Of a stretch of 5,255 nucleotides of DNA, positions 1-5,255 are shown piece by piece. Where the stretch lies: contig JACCSD010000150.1 of NCBI GenBank assembly GCA_013813185.1, positions 1-5,255 of the forward strand. Reading direction: 5' to 3'. Position 1 is the stretch's first letter. The number at the start of each line of letters is the position of its first letter. The notes under the pieces were generated by a model, which saw nothing but the letters and a program-made list of their open reading frames with translations, was not told the origin of the DNA and searched no databases. The translations under genes were made by a program, and so were the position numbers. The DNA comes from Burkholderiaceae bacterium (GTDB lineage Bacteria > Pseudomonadota > Gammaproteobacteria > Burkholderiales > Burkholderiaceae_F).

Positions 1-116
1 AGGTCAAAGACAAATGGGAGTTGTTTAATCTCTCGGCCCCCGTACCGGCCGCCAACCAGAGCCTCGAAATCATTGCGCCCACGCGCGAGGAAAATCCCTG
101 CACGATGCCGGCTTGA
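1..116 (+). CDS. ABC transporter substrate-binding protein, C-terminal end only (5' part outside window)
   Basis: Partial gene entering from the left edge; reading begins with codon 3-5 and ends at TGA 114-116, giving 37 visible residues. It is recognised only by comparison with the complete - strand gene at 204-1457: 35 of the 37 residues match residues 381-417 of that protein, the two changes being Pro for Ala and Ala for Glu near the middle. Both end in NPCTMPA. At the DNA level 98 of 116 positions match, and 14 of the 16 differing codons are synonymous, so this is an old duplicate kept under selection at the protein level and not a fresh copy. By homology it should be a periplasmic solute receptor of a branched-chain-amino-acid/amide type ABC importer. 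Whether the rest of this gene is intact cannot be seen here. Confidence 0.85.
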   Translation, partial: VKDKWELFNLSAPVPAANQSLEIIAPTREENPCTMPA

Positions 117-319
117 TGGTCGAGTAACCGGGGCAGCGCGGCGCCGCATTATTAAACACAGGCGTGAACATCCGCGCGCCGCGACGTGCAGGTCATCCAG
201 CGATCACGCCGGCATCGTGCAGGGGTTTTCCTCGCGTGTCGGCGCGATGATTTCGAGGCTCTGATTTTCCGCCGGAACCGCAGCCGACAGATTGAACAGT
301 TCCCATTTGTCCTTGACCT
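1..319. repeat. Imperfect inverted repeat formed by two tail-to-tail paralogous gene ends
   Basis: The left arm is 1-116 and the right arm 204-319, with an 87 bp spacer (117-203). Reading the right arm on the - strand gives 98 matches over 116 positions without gaps, counted by eye. The similarity stops exactly at the two TGA stop codons. The left arm probably continues beyond the window, because the right-hand gene continues. The differences sit mainly at third codon positions, so the repeat follows from convergent coding paralogues; it does not look like an insertion-sequence end. The spacer has no gene and no convincing terminator: it holds a 10 bp palindrome (GCGGCGCCGC, 138-147) with no room for a loop and no T-run after it. 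Confidence 0.85.
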
Positions 320-1457
320 GCGCCTCGGGCTTGAACGTAATCGTGTACATCTGCTGCATCAGCTGATGGTCCCAGGCGCGGTAATAGCCTTCGCGCGTTT
401 TGAGCACATCGAAGCGCGCGCCCTTTTCCATGTGCTCGGCAACCTTGGTCGAGTCCGTGCTCTTGATCTCGTTCATCGCCTGCGCCAGATGCTTGGTCGA
501 CAGATAGTCGCCCCACGCCTGGTTTTCCGGCGGCTTGCCGTACTTCTTGGTGAACTCGGCGGTGAAGCGCTGTCCGGTCGGCGACTTGACCTGCGCGTCC
601 CATACCAGCGGCCAGATACCGGCCACGTTTCCTTTGCCCGCTCCCCACGCGACGACGGTGTCGAAACCGAAGCCGGCCAGCGGATACGGCAGCCCGAACT
701 CCGTGTATTGCTTCATGAAGTTGGTGATCTGCGCACCGGCCAGATTCGAAACGACCAGATCGGGTTTGGCGTTGCGGATCTTCAGCAGATACGGCGAAAA
801 ATCGGTGACGTTGGTCGCCACCAGTTCGTCGGCCGCAAACGTGCCGCCGTTGGCCTGCATGAAGCGCTTGGCGACCTTCAGCAGGTCGTGGCCGAACGCA
901 TAGTCGGCCGTCACGCTGTACCACTTCTTGCCTTTGACGAGCCCGTCGCGCAACAAGGCTTGTCCGGCCGCGCCCACATACATGCTGTTGGCCGCTTCGG
1001 TATGAAACATGTAGCGGTTGCACGATTTCCCGCGCAGCTCGTCCGAATTGCAGCCAGTGTTGAAGAACAGGATGCGATTGCGCTGCGCGACTTGCGCGAT
1101 CGCCAGCCCCGACGCCGAGCTGATCTCGCCGATGATCGCGACCACCTTGTCGCGCTCGATCAGGCGCTCGGCCTTGGTCGATGCCGTCTGCGGGTTGACG
1201 CTGTCCTCGGCGATCAGCTCGACCTTGCGACCGTTGATGCCGCCCGCGGCGTTGATCTCGTCGACTGCGAGCTTGACTCCCATCACCGCGTATTCACCGA
1301 GAGGGCCCAGAAATCCGGTGAGTGGCGTCAGGTGGCCGAGCCGAACGGCGTCGGGTTGACTGCGCACGATCGCAGGAAATCCGAGAGTGGCGAGTGCACT
1401 GGCCGCGCCGGCAGCCCCTATCACGGTGCGGCGGGAATTCGACTTCGGTTGATTCAT
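204..1457 (-). CDS. ABC transporter substrate-binding protein, HAAT/Leu-Ile-Val type, Tat-exported
   Basis: A 417-residue periplasmic solute receptor that would deliver its ligand to a branched-chain-amino-acid/amide (HAAT) type ABC importer. The start at 1457 is chosen because AAGGAG (1463-1468) lies 5 bases upstream and because the protein then opens with a twin-arginine leader: SRRTVIG at residues 8-14, a hydrophobic stretch to about 30, and a likely cleavage near VRS-Q (31-34). A longer in-frame start at 1532 would bury this leader. The mature part begins VRLGHLTPLTG, typical of type I periplasmic binding proteins, followed by AVDEINAAGGINGRKVEL (64-81). Cys136 and Cys146 lie ten residues apart (TGCNSDELRGKSC) and could form a surface disulfide; a third Cys is at 413. 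No permease or ATPase gene is in the window. It is divergent from the GntR-type regulator, with a palindrome over its predicted promoter. The family is clear; the ligand (amino acid, amide, aromatic or other acid) cannot be told. Confidence 0.93.
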   Translation of the reverse strand: MNQPKSNSRRTVIGAAGAASALATLGFPAIVRSQPDAVRLGHLTPLTGFLGPLGEYAVMGVKLAVDEINAAGGINGRKVELIAEDSVNPQTASTKAERLIERDKVVAIIGEISSASGLAIAQVAQRNRILFFNTGCNSDELRGKSCNRYMFHTEAANSMYVGAAGQALLRDGLVKGKKWYSVTADYAFGHDLLKVAKRFMQANGGTFAADELVATNVTDFSPYLLKIRNAKPDLVVSNLAGAQITNFMKQYTEFGLPYPLAGFGFDTVVAWGAGKGNVAGIWPLVWDAQVKSPTGQRFTAEFTKKYGKPPENQAWGDYLSTKHLAQAMNEIKSTDSTKVAEHMEKGARFDVLKTREGYYRAWDHQLMQQMYTITFKPEAQVKDKWELFNLSAAVPAENQSLEIIAPTREENPCTMPA

Positions 1458-1462
1458 TTTGT

Positions 1463-1468
1463 CTCCTT
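1463..1468 (-). promoter_or_regulatory. Shine-Dalgarno site of the substrate-binding protein gene
   Basis: Read on the - strand the sequence is AAGGAG, then ACAAA, then ATG at 1457. Its spacing settles the start in favour of the 417-residue form with the Tat leader. Confidence 0.85.
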
Positions 1469-1534
1469 GGCGTAGGCGTACGTGCCGCGTTTCGCGGCGC
1501 CGGTCTCTGTGGCAGCGAGTCCAGTGTTCCATTC

Positions 1535-1550
1535 AACTGCGATCGCAGTT
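1535..1550. promoter_or_regulatory. Perfect 16 bp palindrome, candidate operator of the GntR/FCD regulator
   Basis: AACTGCGATCGCAGTT reads identically on both strands; symmetry breaks at 1534/1551. It lies in the 127 bp divergent intergenic region between the binding-protein gene (start 1457) and the regulator gene (start 1585). It overlaps the last three bases of the -10 hexamer of the predicted - strand promoter (1548-1553) and covers that promoter's expected start point near 1541. It also touches a weak TATAGT -10-like hexamer on the + strand (1550-1555). GntR-family dimers bind short palindromes in such divergent regions, so repression by the adjacent regulator is the natural inference. 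The sequence does not closely match the classic FadR site, so the assignment rests on position and symmetry. Confidence 0.72.
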
Positions 1551-1576
1551 ATAGTCGGGCGTCTCCCACCTGTCCA
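1548..1576 (-). promoter_or_regulatory. Predicted sigma70 promoter for the substrate-binding protein gene
   Basis: On the - strand, TGGACA (1576-1571; five of six matches to TTGACA) is followed by a 17 bp spacer and TATAAC (1553-1548; five of six matches to TATAAT). Transcription should start near 1541, giving a 5' leader of about 84 bases before the ATG at 1457. The -10 element runs into the 16 bp palindrome, a position where a bound regulator would block polymerase. The elements were found by eye; the start site is not mapped. Confidence 0.62.
1550..1555 (+). promoter_or_regulatory. Possible -10 hexamer of the regulator operon
   Basis: TATAGT matches five of six bases of the sigma70 -10 consensus and would place a start near 1562, about 23 bases before the regulator's ATG. 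No good -35 is seen: the bases 17 bp upstream (TTCCAT, 1527-1532) match poorly. If real, this would be a weak or activator-dependent promoter, and the palindrome would lie between its -35 and -10 positions. Confidence 0.3.
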
Positions 1577-1584
1577 GTCGCCCG

Positions 1585-2283
1585 ATGCCGTTCGCGTCGA
1601 AATTGCCGTCCGCTCGTGGCACCCTGGGCGACAACGCTTACGCCGACCTGCGCGGCTTGCTGATCGCCGGCCAGCTGGCCCCCGGCGACCGCGTTTCGCC
1701 GCGCGAACTCGCAGCACGTCTGGCGATAAGCCCCATGCCCGTGCGCGAAGCGGTGCAGCGCCTGGCGGCGGAAGGGGCGCTGGTCGTGCGTCCGCAAAGC
1801 GGAGCTCGCGTGCCGCTGATGACGCGCCCCCGCTTTGTCGAGCTGACTACCATACGGGTTGCCCTGGAGGGAATGGCAGCCGAACGCGCCGCACGCGCCG
1901 CCAGTGCAGCCGAACTCGTTGCCATCCGGCGTCAGCACGATCAACTGCGCGCTGCGGCGCGGCGCGTACGTCCCGACCCGGCCATGGTGATCCGCGCCAA
2001 CCAGCGCCTGCACTTCACGATTTATCGCAGCGCTCACATGCCCACCCTGCTGACTCTGATTGAAGGACTGTGGCTGCGGATCGGTCCGGTGCTCAATCTG
2101 GATCTTCGTTCAAGTTCCGAACGGCTCGGCAAACTTGCGACTCACGAACACCATGCGCGCCTGGTCGACGCGCTCGAGCGGCGCGATGGCCGCGGTGCCC
2201 GGCGCGGATTGGTCGGCGATATCGAAAGCGCAGCCAAGTACATCCTGACGCTAGATCGCCTGCCGACAAAGGAGGACGCATGA
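1585..2283 (+). CDS. GntR family transcriptional regulator, FadR subfamily with FCD domain
   Basis: A 232-residue cytoplasmic DNA-binding regulator. Residues 17-77 form the GntR winged helix-turn-helix: LRGLLIAGQLAPGDRVSPRE, then ELAARLAISPMPVREAVQRL with the hallmark PVREA, and a wing ending RPQSGARVP. Residues 83-222 fit the helical FCD ligand-binding domain (VELTTIRVALEGMAAERAA at 85-103). The usual FCD metal ligands are Asp-x3-His, then His and a second His 22 residues later. Here these positions read Asn139, His143, His190 and Asp212, so the first Asp and the last His are both changed. The length is normal for the subfamily. ATG 1585 is the only ATG after the upstream in-frame stop (TAG 1552-1554), but it has no visible Shine-Dalgarno sequence; a TTG at 1603 is possible. 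Its last bases overlap the dehydrogenase start. It probably binds the palindrome at 1535-1550 and controls the divergent binding-protein gene and its own operon; the effector is unknown. Confidence 0.92.
   Translation: MPFASKLPSARGTLGDNAYADLRGLLIAGQLAPGDRVSPRELAARLAISPMPVREAVQRLAAEGALVVRPQSGARVPLMTRPRFVELTTIRVALEGMAAERAARAASAAELVAIRRQHDQLRAAARRVRPDPAMVIRANQRLHFTIYRSAHMPTLLTLIEGLWLRIGPVLNLDLRSSSERLGKLATHEHHARLVDALERRDGRGARRGLVGDIESAAKYILTLDRLPTKEDA
2268..2275 (+). promoter_or_regulatory. Strong Shine-Dalgarno site of the dehydrogenase gene, inside the regulator's 3' end
   Basis: AAAGGAGG lies 4 bases before ATG 2280, within the last codons of the regulator. It fixes the dehydrogenase start and rejects the in-frame extension that begins at 2070. 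Together with the ATGA stop/start overlap it points to one transcript and translational coupling, with the enzyme probably made in excess over the weakly initiated regulator. Confidence 0.88.
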
Positions 2284-3056
2284 ATCTGGAACTGGAAGGA
2301 GCGCGCGTACTGGTGACCGCGGGGGCCTCGGGCATCGGGCTCGCCATCGCGCGCGAGTTCGTGCGAGAAGGTGCGCAGGTGCATGTGTGCGACGTGGATA
2401 CGTCGGCTCTGACATCACTGTCGGTAGGCGATCCTGACATATCGCACTCGAATTGCGATGTTTCAGACGAGACCTCGGTCAAGCGACTCTTCGATGACCT
2501 GCTGACGCGCCACGGGGGTCTCGATGTGCTGGTCAACAATGCCGGCGTCGCGGGACCGACCGCGCGCTGCGAAGACATCGCGCTCGCCGACTGGGAGCGC
2601 ACGCTGGCAGTCAACCTGACCGGTCAGTTCCTGTGTGCCCGGCTCGCCATTCCGCACCTGCGCGCGAGCGGCAATGCAAGCATCTGCAACCTGTCGTCGG
2701 CCGCCGGACGCTTCGGCTTTCCGCTGCGAACGCCGTACGCGGCGTCCAAGTGGGCGGTGATCGGATTCACGAAGTCGCTGTCGATCGAGCTCGGAGGTGA
2801 CGCCATCCGCGTGAACGCGATCTGCCCGGGATCGGTTGCCGGGCCTCGAATCGATTCGGTCTTTGCAAACAAAGCTGCAGCGCGAGGGGTACCGATGGAA
2901 GCGGTGCGCGACGAGGCGTTGAGCAAGACGTCGCTGCACAGGCTGATCGCACCCGAGGACATTGCGCGGACGATCGTATTTCTCGCATCGCCCGCCGGGG
3001 CAAACATTTCGGGCCAGGCCATCGGCGTGGACGCCGACGTTCAGGCGTTGGTGTGA
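2280..3056 (+). CDS. Short-chain dehydrogenase/reductase (SDR), classical FabG-like
   Basis: A 258-residue cytoplasmic NAD(P)-dependent oxidoreductase of the classical SDR family, of normal length. The Rossmann cofactor motif is TAGASGIG at 13-20, with Ala14 where TGxxxGxG has Gly; this is a tolerated variant. Asp38 at the end of beta-2 (VHVCDVD) favours NAD(H) over NADP(H). CDVSD at 59-63 matches the adenine-binding Asp region and NNAG is at 86-89. The catalytic tetrad is Asn112 (VNLTG), Ser140 (NLSSAAG), Tyr153 and Lys157 (YAASK). NAICPG at 179-184 and the final SGQAIGVDAD are typical family ends, with Asp-Ala-Asp where many members have Asp-Gly-Gly. ATG 2280 overlaps the regulator's TGA (ATGA) and follows AAAGGAGG. 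Substrate is unknown; many SDRs next to FCD regulators oxidise sugar acids or hydroxy acids, and use of the imported solute is an inference. It converges with the helicase gene. Confidence 0.92.
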   Translation: MNLELEGARVLVTAGASGIGLAIAREFVREGAQVHVCDVDTSALTSLSVGDPDISHSNCDVSDETSVKRLFDDLLTRHGGLDVLVNNAGVAGPTARCEDIALADWERTLAVNLTGQFLCARLAIPHLRASGNASICNLSSAAGRFGFPLRTPYAASKWAVIGFTKSLSIELGGDAIRVNAICPGSVAGPRIDSVFANKAAARGVPMEAVRDEALSKTSLHRLIAPEDIARTIVFLASPAGANISGQAIGVDADVQALV

Positions 3057-3074
3057 ACTGCGCGTGAGCCGGCG

Positions 3075-4478
3075 CTAGCGCTTGACGCCACCGAGCAACG
3101 CGGCGACTCGGACGGGCTTTTCCTTGCCTGCGACCGGGCCCGGTTGCGCGGGCGGCGGGGGTTGCTCACCGACGGTCGATACACCGGGCTCGTACGGCCT
3201 GCTGAAGAAATCGTCGACCGGCGGCGCGGGCGAGTAAGCGCGGTCTGGCCGACGCTCCATGGCATCGCGCCGCGCCGGGCGGTCGCTTCTTTCACTGCGT
3301 TCAGCGTGGGCAGGTCGCGTAAGTTGCAGCGTGCGGATTTCGAATTTCTGCTTGGTCAGCTTCTCGATCGCGGCAACGGCACGCTCCTCGGAACCCGTCA
3401 TCAACATGATCGTCAGCCCACTCATGCCGGCGCGCCCAGTGCGGCCTATGCGATGAATGTAATCCTCGGCCGCAAACGGAACGTCATAGTTGATCACGAC
3501 CGGTAGCTCGACGATATCGAGGCCGCGCGCCGCGACATCGGTGGCGACCAGCACTTCGATCGTGTCCGTCTTGAAGCCTTCGAGCGCTTTCATGCGCTCG
3601 TCCTGCGTTTTGTCGCCGTGGATCGCGTCGGCGTTGATGCCGGCCTTTTGCAGCTGACGCGCCAGCCGCCTGCATTCGATTTTGGCGTTGACGAACACCA
3701 ACACCTGCGTGAGCCGGCCACCGTCTGGCCCGCGTGTGCTAAGCAGTTCAAGCAGCGCTGCAACCTTTTCGGATTCGTGCAGCTTGACCACTTCCTGCGT
3801 CACGTTATCGGCGGTCGCATTGCGGCGCGCGACTTCGATCAGCTGCGGATCTTGCAGAAAATTGGCGGCGAGCTTCTTGATCTCCTCGGAGAACGTCGCC
3901 GAGAACATGAGGCTTTGGCGCTGCTTCGGCAGCAGATTCAGGATGCGCGAGATATCCGGCAGGAACCCCATGTCGAGCATGCGATCGGCTTCGTCGAGCA
4001 CGACGATCTGCACCTGCGACAAGCTCGTGTTCTTTTGCTGCAGATGGTCGAGCAGGCGGCCCGGGGTCGCGACCAGGATTTCGGCGCCGGAACGCAGCGC
4101 GGCGGTTTGCGGGTCCATATCGACGCCGCCGTAGACCAGGGCGCAACGCAGTGGCGTCTTCGCAATGTACTTCTTGACGTTATCCGCCGTTTGATCGGCC
4201 AGCTCGCGCGTCGGCGCCAGTATCAGCGCTCGCACCGGATGGCGCGCCGGTGACATGCTGGCGCTCGCGTGCGGCAACAGCTTCTGAATGATCGGCAGCG
4301 CAAAACCGGCTGTCTTGCCGGTGCCGGTCTGCGCTGCGCCCATCACGTCGAGCCCCTTCATCACAATCGGAATTGCTTTTGCCTGAATCGGCGTCGGCGT
4401 CGCGTAACCCATTTCGGTGATCGCCGACAGAATCAGCGGATCGAGCCCGAAGTGAGTGAAGTCCTTGGGGTCAGACAT
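3075..4478 (-). CDS. rhlE: DEAD-box ATP-dependent RNA helicase, RhlE type
   Basis: A 467-residue cytoplasmic RNA helicase that unwinds short RNA duplexes using ATP, with expected roles in ribosome assembly, mRNA decay or cold growth. All core motifs are present: Q motif (Phe10 and GYATPTPIQ, 24-32), I AQTGTGKT (49-56), Ia PTRELA (89-94), Ib TPGR (138-141), II DEAD (162-165), III SAT (193-195), IV VFVN (261-264), V ATDVAARGLD (312-321) and VI HRIGRTGRAG (342-351). After about 385 comes a low-complexity tail rich in Arg, Ser, Glu and Pro, with FFSRPYEP (424-431) and a basic end, VAALLGGVKR. The start at 4478 gives the usual short lead to Phe10; an in-frame ATG at 4565 would add 29 atypical residues. 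Neither has a good Shine-Dalgarno. The family call is firm, while RhlE versus another DEAD paralogue is less so. It lies downstream of the tRNA and rpoD on the same strand. Confidence 0.93.
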   Translation of the reverse strand: MSDPKDFTHFGLDPLILSAITEMGYATPTPIQAKAIPIVMKGLDVMGAAQTGTGKTAGFALPIIQKLLPHASASMSPARHPVRALILAPTRELADQTADNVKKYIAKTPLRCALVYGGVDMDPQTAALRSGAEILVATPGRLLDHLQQKNTSLSQVQIVVLDEADRMLDMGFLPDISRILNLLPKQRQSLMFSATFSEEIKKLAANFLQDPQLIEVARRNATADNVTQEVVKLHESEKVAALLELLSTRGPDGGRLTQVLVFVNAKIECRRLARQLQKAGINADAIHGDKTQDERMKALEGFKTDTIEVLVATDVAARGLDIVELPVVINYDVPFAAEDYIHRIGRTGRAGMSGLTIMLMTGSEERAVAAIEKLTKQKFEIRTLQLTRPAHAERSERSDRPARRDAMERRPDRAYSPAPPVDDFFSRPYEPGVSTVGEQPPPPAQPGPVAGKEKPVRVAALLGGVKR

Positions 4479-4610
4479 GAGTGTGAAGAAAATGCCTTGA
4501 TGAGCGTCGCGAGCGGCCCGACGTTGGTGCGAGAAGCGCAGCCGTGCATGACGCACGGTGAGCATCGCAGTGCCAAGATCGGGACGCGCAGTAGCTCAGC
4601 GAGGCATTTT
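4479..4610 (-). promoter_or_regulatory. Structured leader between the tRNA and the helicase gene
   Basis: A 132 bp non-coding stretch. A 9 bp inverted repeat pairs AAAATGCCT (4489-4497) with AGGCATTTT (4602-4610); one arm abuts the tRNA 3' end and the other lies 10 bases before the helicase ATG. Between them is a 6 bp GC-rich hairpin, CCGTGC-loop-GCACGG (4542-4558). No U-run follows the hairpin, so it is not a standard terminator, and no convincing sigma70 promoter or Shine-Dalgarno site was found. The helicase may therefore be expressed by readthrough from rpoD and the tRNA, or from a promoter not recognised here. A regulatory role for the folding is an inference. Confidence 0.35.
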
Positions 4611-4689
<79 letters not shown>

Positions 4690-4714
4690 GCTTAGTGGCG
4701 TAATGCTCAGCGTT

Positions 4715-5255
4715 CTATTCAAGAAAGCTCTTCAACTTGTCCGAACGGCTCGGATGACGCAACTTGCGCAGCGCCTTGGCTTCGATCTGCCGTATCCGCT
4801 CGCGCGTGACGTCGAATTGTTTGCCGACTTCTTCCAGCGTGTGGTCGGTCGACATCTCGATCCCGAACCGCATGCGAAGCACCTTGGCTTCACGCGGCGT
4901 CAACGAATCGAGCACGTCCTTGGTAACACCCGACAGACTGTTGTACTGCGCGGCATCGACAGGAGCGACGGTCGACGTGTCTTCGATGAAATCGCCCAGA
5001 TGCGAATCGTCGTCGTCACCGATCGGCGTTTCCATGCTAATCGGCTCTTTTGCGATCTTCAGGATCTTGCGGATCTTGTCTTCCGGCATCTCCATCTTCA
5101 CCGCGAGCGTTGCAGGATCGGGCTCCTGACCGGTTTCCTGCAGGATCTGGCGCGAAATCCGATTCATCTTGTTGATCGTTTCGATCATGTGCACCGGAAT
5201 ACGGATCGTGCGCGCCTGATCCGCGATCGAGCGCGTGATCGCCTGGCGAATCCAC
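4715..5255 (-). CDS. rpoD: RNA polymerase sigma factor RpoD (sigma70), C-terminal part
   Basis: The gene enters from the right edge; 179 residues are visible, from the tryptophan codon at 5254-5252 to TAG at 4717-4715. This is the primary housekeeping sigma factor that directs RNA polymerase to -10/-35 promoters. Visible residues 1-22 (WIRQAITRSIADQARTIRIP) are the end of region 2.4 and region 3.0, which read the -10 and extended -10. Residues 31-75 are region 3.1, DDDDSHLGDF (80-89) is the region 3.2 finger, and 112-170 are regions 4.1 and 4.2 with the -35-binding helix-turn-helix LEEVGKQFDVTRERIRQIEA. The C-terminus KLRHPSRSDKLKSFLE is complete. The stretch between the finger and region 4 (93-111) is the part least like E. 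coli RpoD as remembered. About two thirds of the protein lies outside the window. Confidence 0.98.
   Translation of the reverse strand, partial: WIRQAITRSIADQARTIRIPVHMIETINKMNRISRQILQETGQEPDPATLAVKMEMPEDKIRKILKIAKEPISMETPIGDDDDSHLGDFIEDTSTVAPVDAAQYNSLSGVTKDVLDSLTPREAKVLRMRFGIEMSTDHTLEEVGKQFDVTRERIRQIEAKALRKLRHPSRSDKLKSFLE

Noticed and set aside
138..147. GCGGCGCCGC palindrome in the spacer between the convergent receptor genes as a terminator
   Set aside because: It has no loop space and no T-run in either direction; it is a common GC-rich palindrome.
186..1475. Long open frame of 429 codons on the + strand opposite the binding-protein gene
   Set aside because: It is antisense to a gene with a clear family, Tat leader and ribosome site; its protein is Arg/His/Leu-rich without any recognisable domain, as expected from GC-rich third-position bias.
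1458..1532. N-terminal extension of the binding protein from an ATG at 1532
   Set aside because: The extension is Arg-rich and would block the Tat leader; the ATG at 1457 has AAGGAG at good spacing. Position 1532 is also too close to the predicted transcription start.
2070..2279. In-frame 70-codon N-terminal extension of the dehydrogenase
   Set aside because: It overlaps the conserved FCD part of the regulator, and the ATG at 2280 has a near-perfect Shine-Dalgarno site and the standard SDR N-terminus.
3072..3081. GCGCTAGCGC palindrome across the helicase stop codon as a shared convergent terminator
   Set aside because: It is a 10 bp palindrome without loop and without a T-run; a terminator cannot be supported, although the genes do converge here.
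3618..4253. Open frame of 211 codons on the + strand opposite the helicase gene
   Set aside because: It is antisense to a helicase with all DEAD-box motifs intact, and the translated product shows no domain.
4588..4604. tRNA-like string GTAGCTCAG on the + strand beside the tRNA, as a remnant of a second tRNA or an attachment site
   Set aside because: It has the D-arm consensus but no matching D-stem partner, anticodon arm or T arm, and no integrase gene or direct repeat of the tRNA 3' end is present in the window.

Overview
The window reads as chromosomal DNA of a beta-proteobacterium, most likely order Burkholderiales. This rests on the RpoD C-terminus (an SRSDKLKSFLE-type end and a DDDDSHLGDF finger), the GC-rich third codon positions, and a Tat-exported HAAT-type binding protein next to a GntR/FCD regulator. 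No database search was possible, so genus is not assigned.

Left part (1-3056) is an accessory uptake and metabolism cluster. The 3' end of a + strand gene (1-116) encodes the last 37 residues of an ABC transporter substrate-binding protein. It faces, tail to tail, a complete paralogue on the - strand (204-1457). The two C-termini share 35 of 37 residues and their DNA forms an imperfect inverted repeat of 116 bp arms. Diverging from the complete gene are a GntR-family FCD-type regulator (1585-2283) and, overlapping it by ATGA, a short-chain dehydrogenase/reductase (2280-3056). The 127 bp divergent intergenic region holds a good sigma70-type promoter reading towards the binding-protein gene. 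A perfect 16 bp palindrome covers its -10 edge and predicted start point, which is a strong candidate operator for the regulator. The simplest model is that the regulator senses the imported solute or a product of it, controls the binding-protein gene and probably its own operon, and that the dehydrogenase acts on the same compound. The ligand cannot be read from the sequence.

Right part (3075-5255) is housekeeping, all on the - strand: the 3' end of rpoD (sigma70 regions 2.4 to 4.2), then after 25 bp a CAU-anticodon tRNA with encoded CCA, best read as tRNA-Ile2 (lysidine-modified), then a 132 bp leader with inverted repeats, then an RhlE-type DEAD-box RNA helicase with a disordered tail. The helicase and the dehydrogenase genes converge with only 18 bp between their stop codons.

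No mobile element, CRISPR array, phage gene or clearly new system is visible. The points most worth a second look are the tail-to-tail paralogue pair, the palindromic operator, the altered metal-site residues in the regulator, and the unusual D-loop and variable loop of the tRNA.
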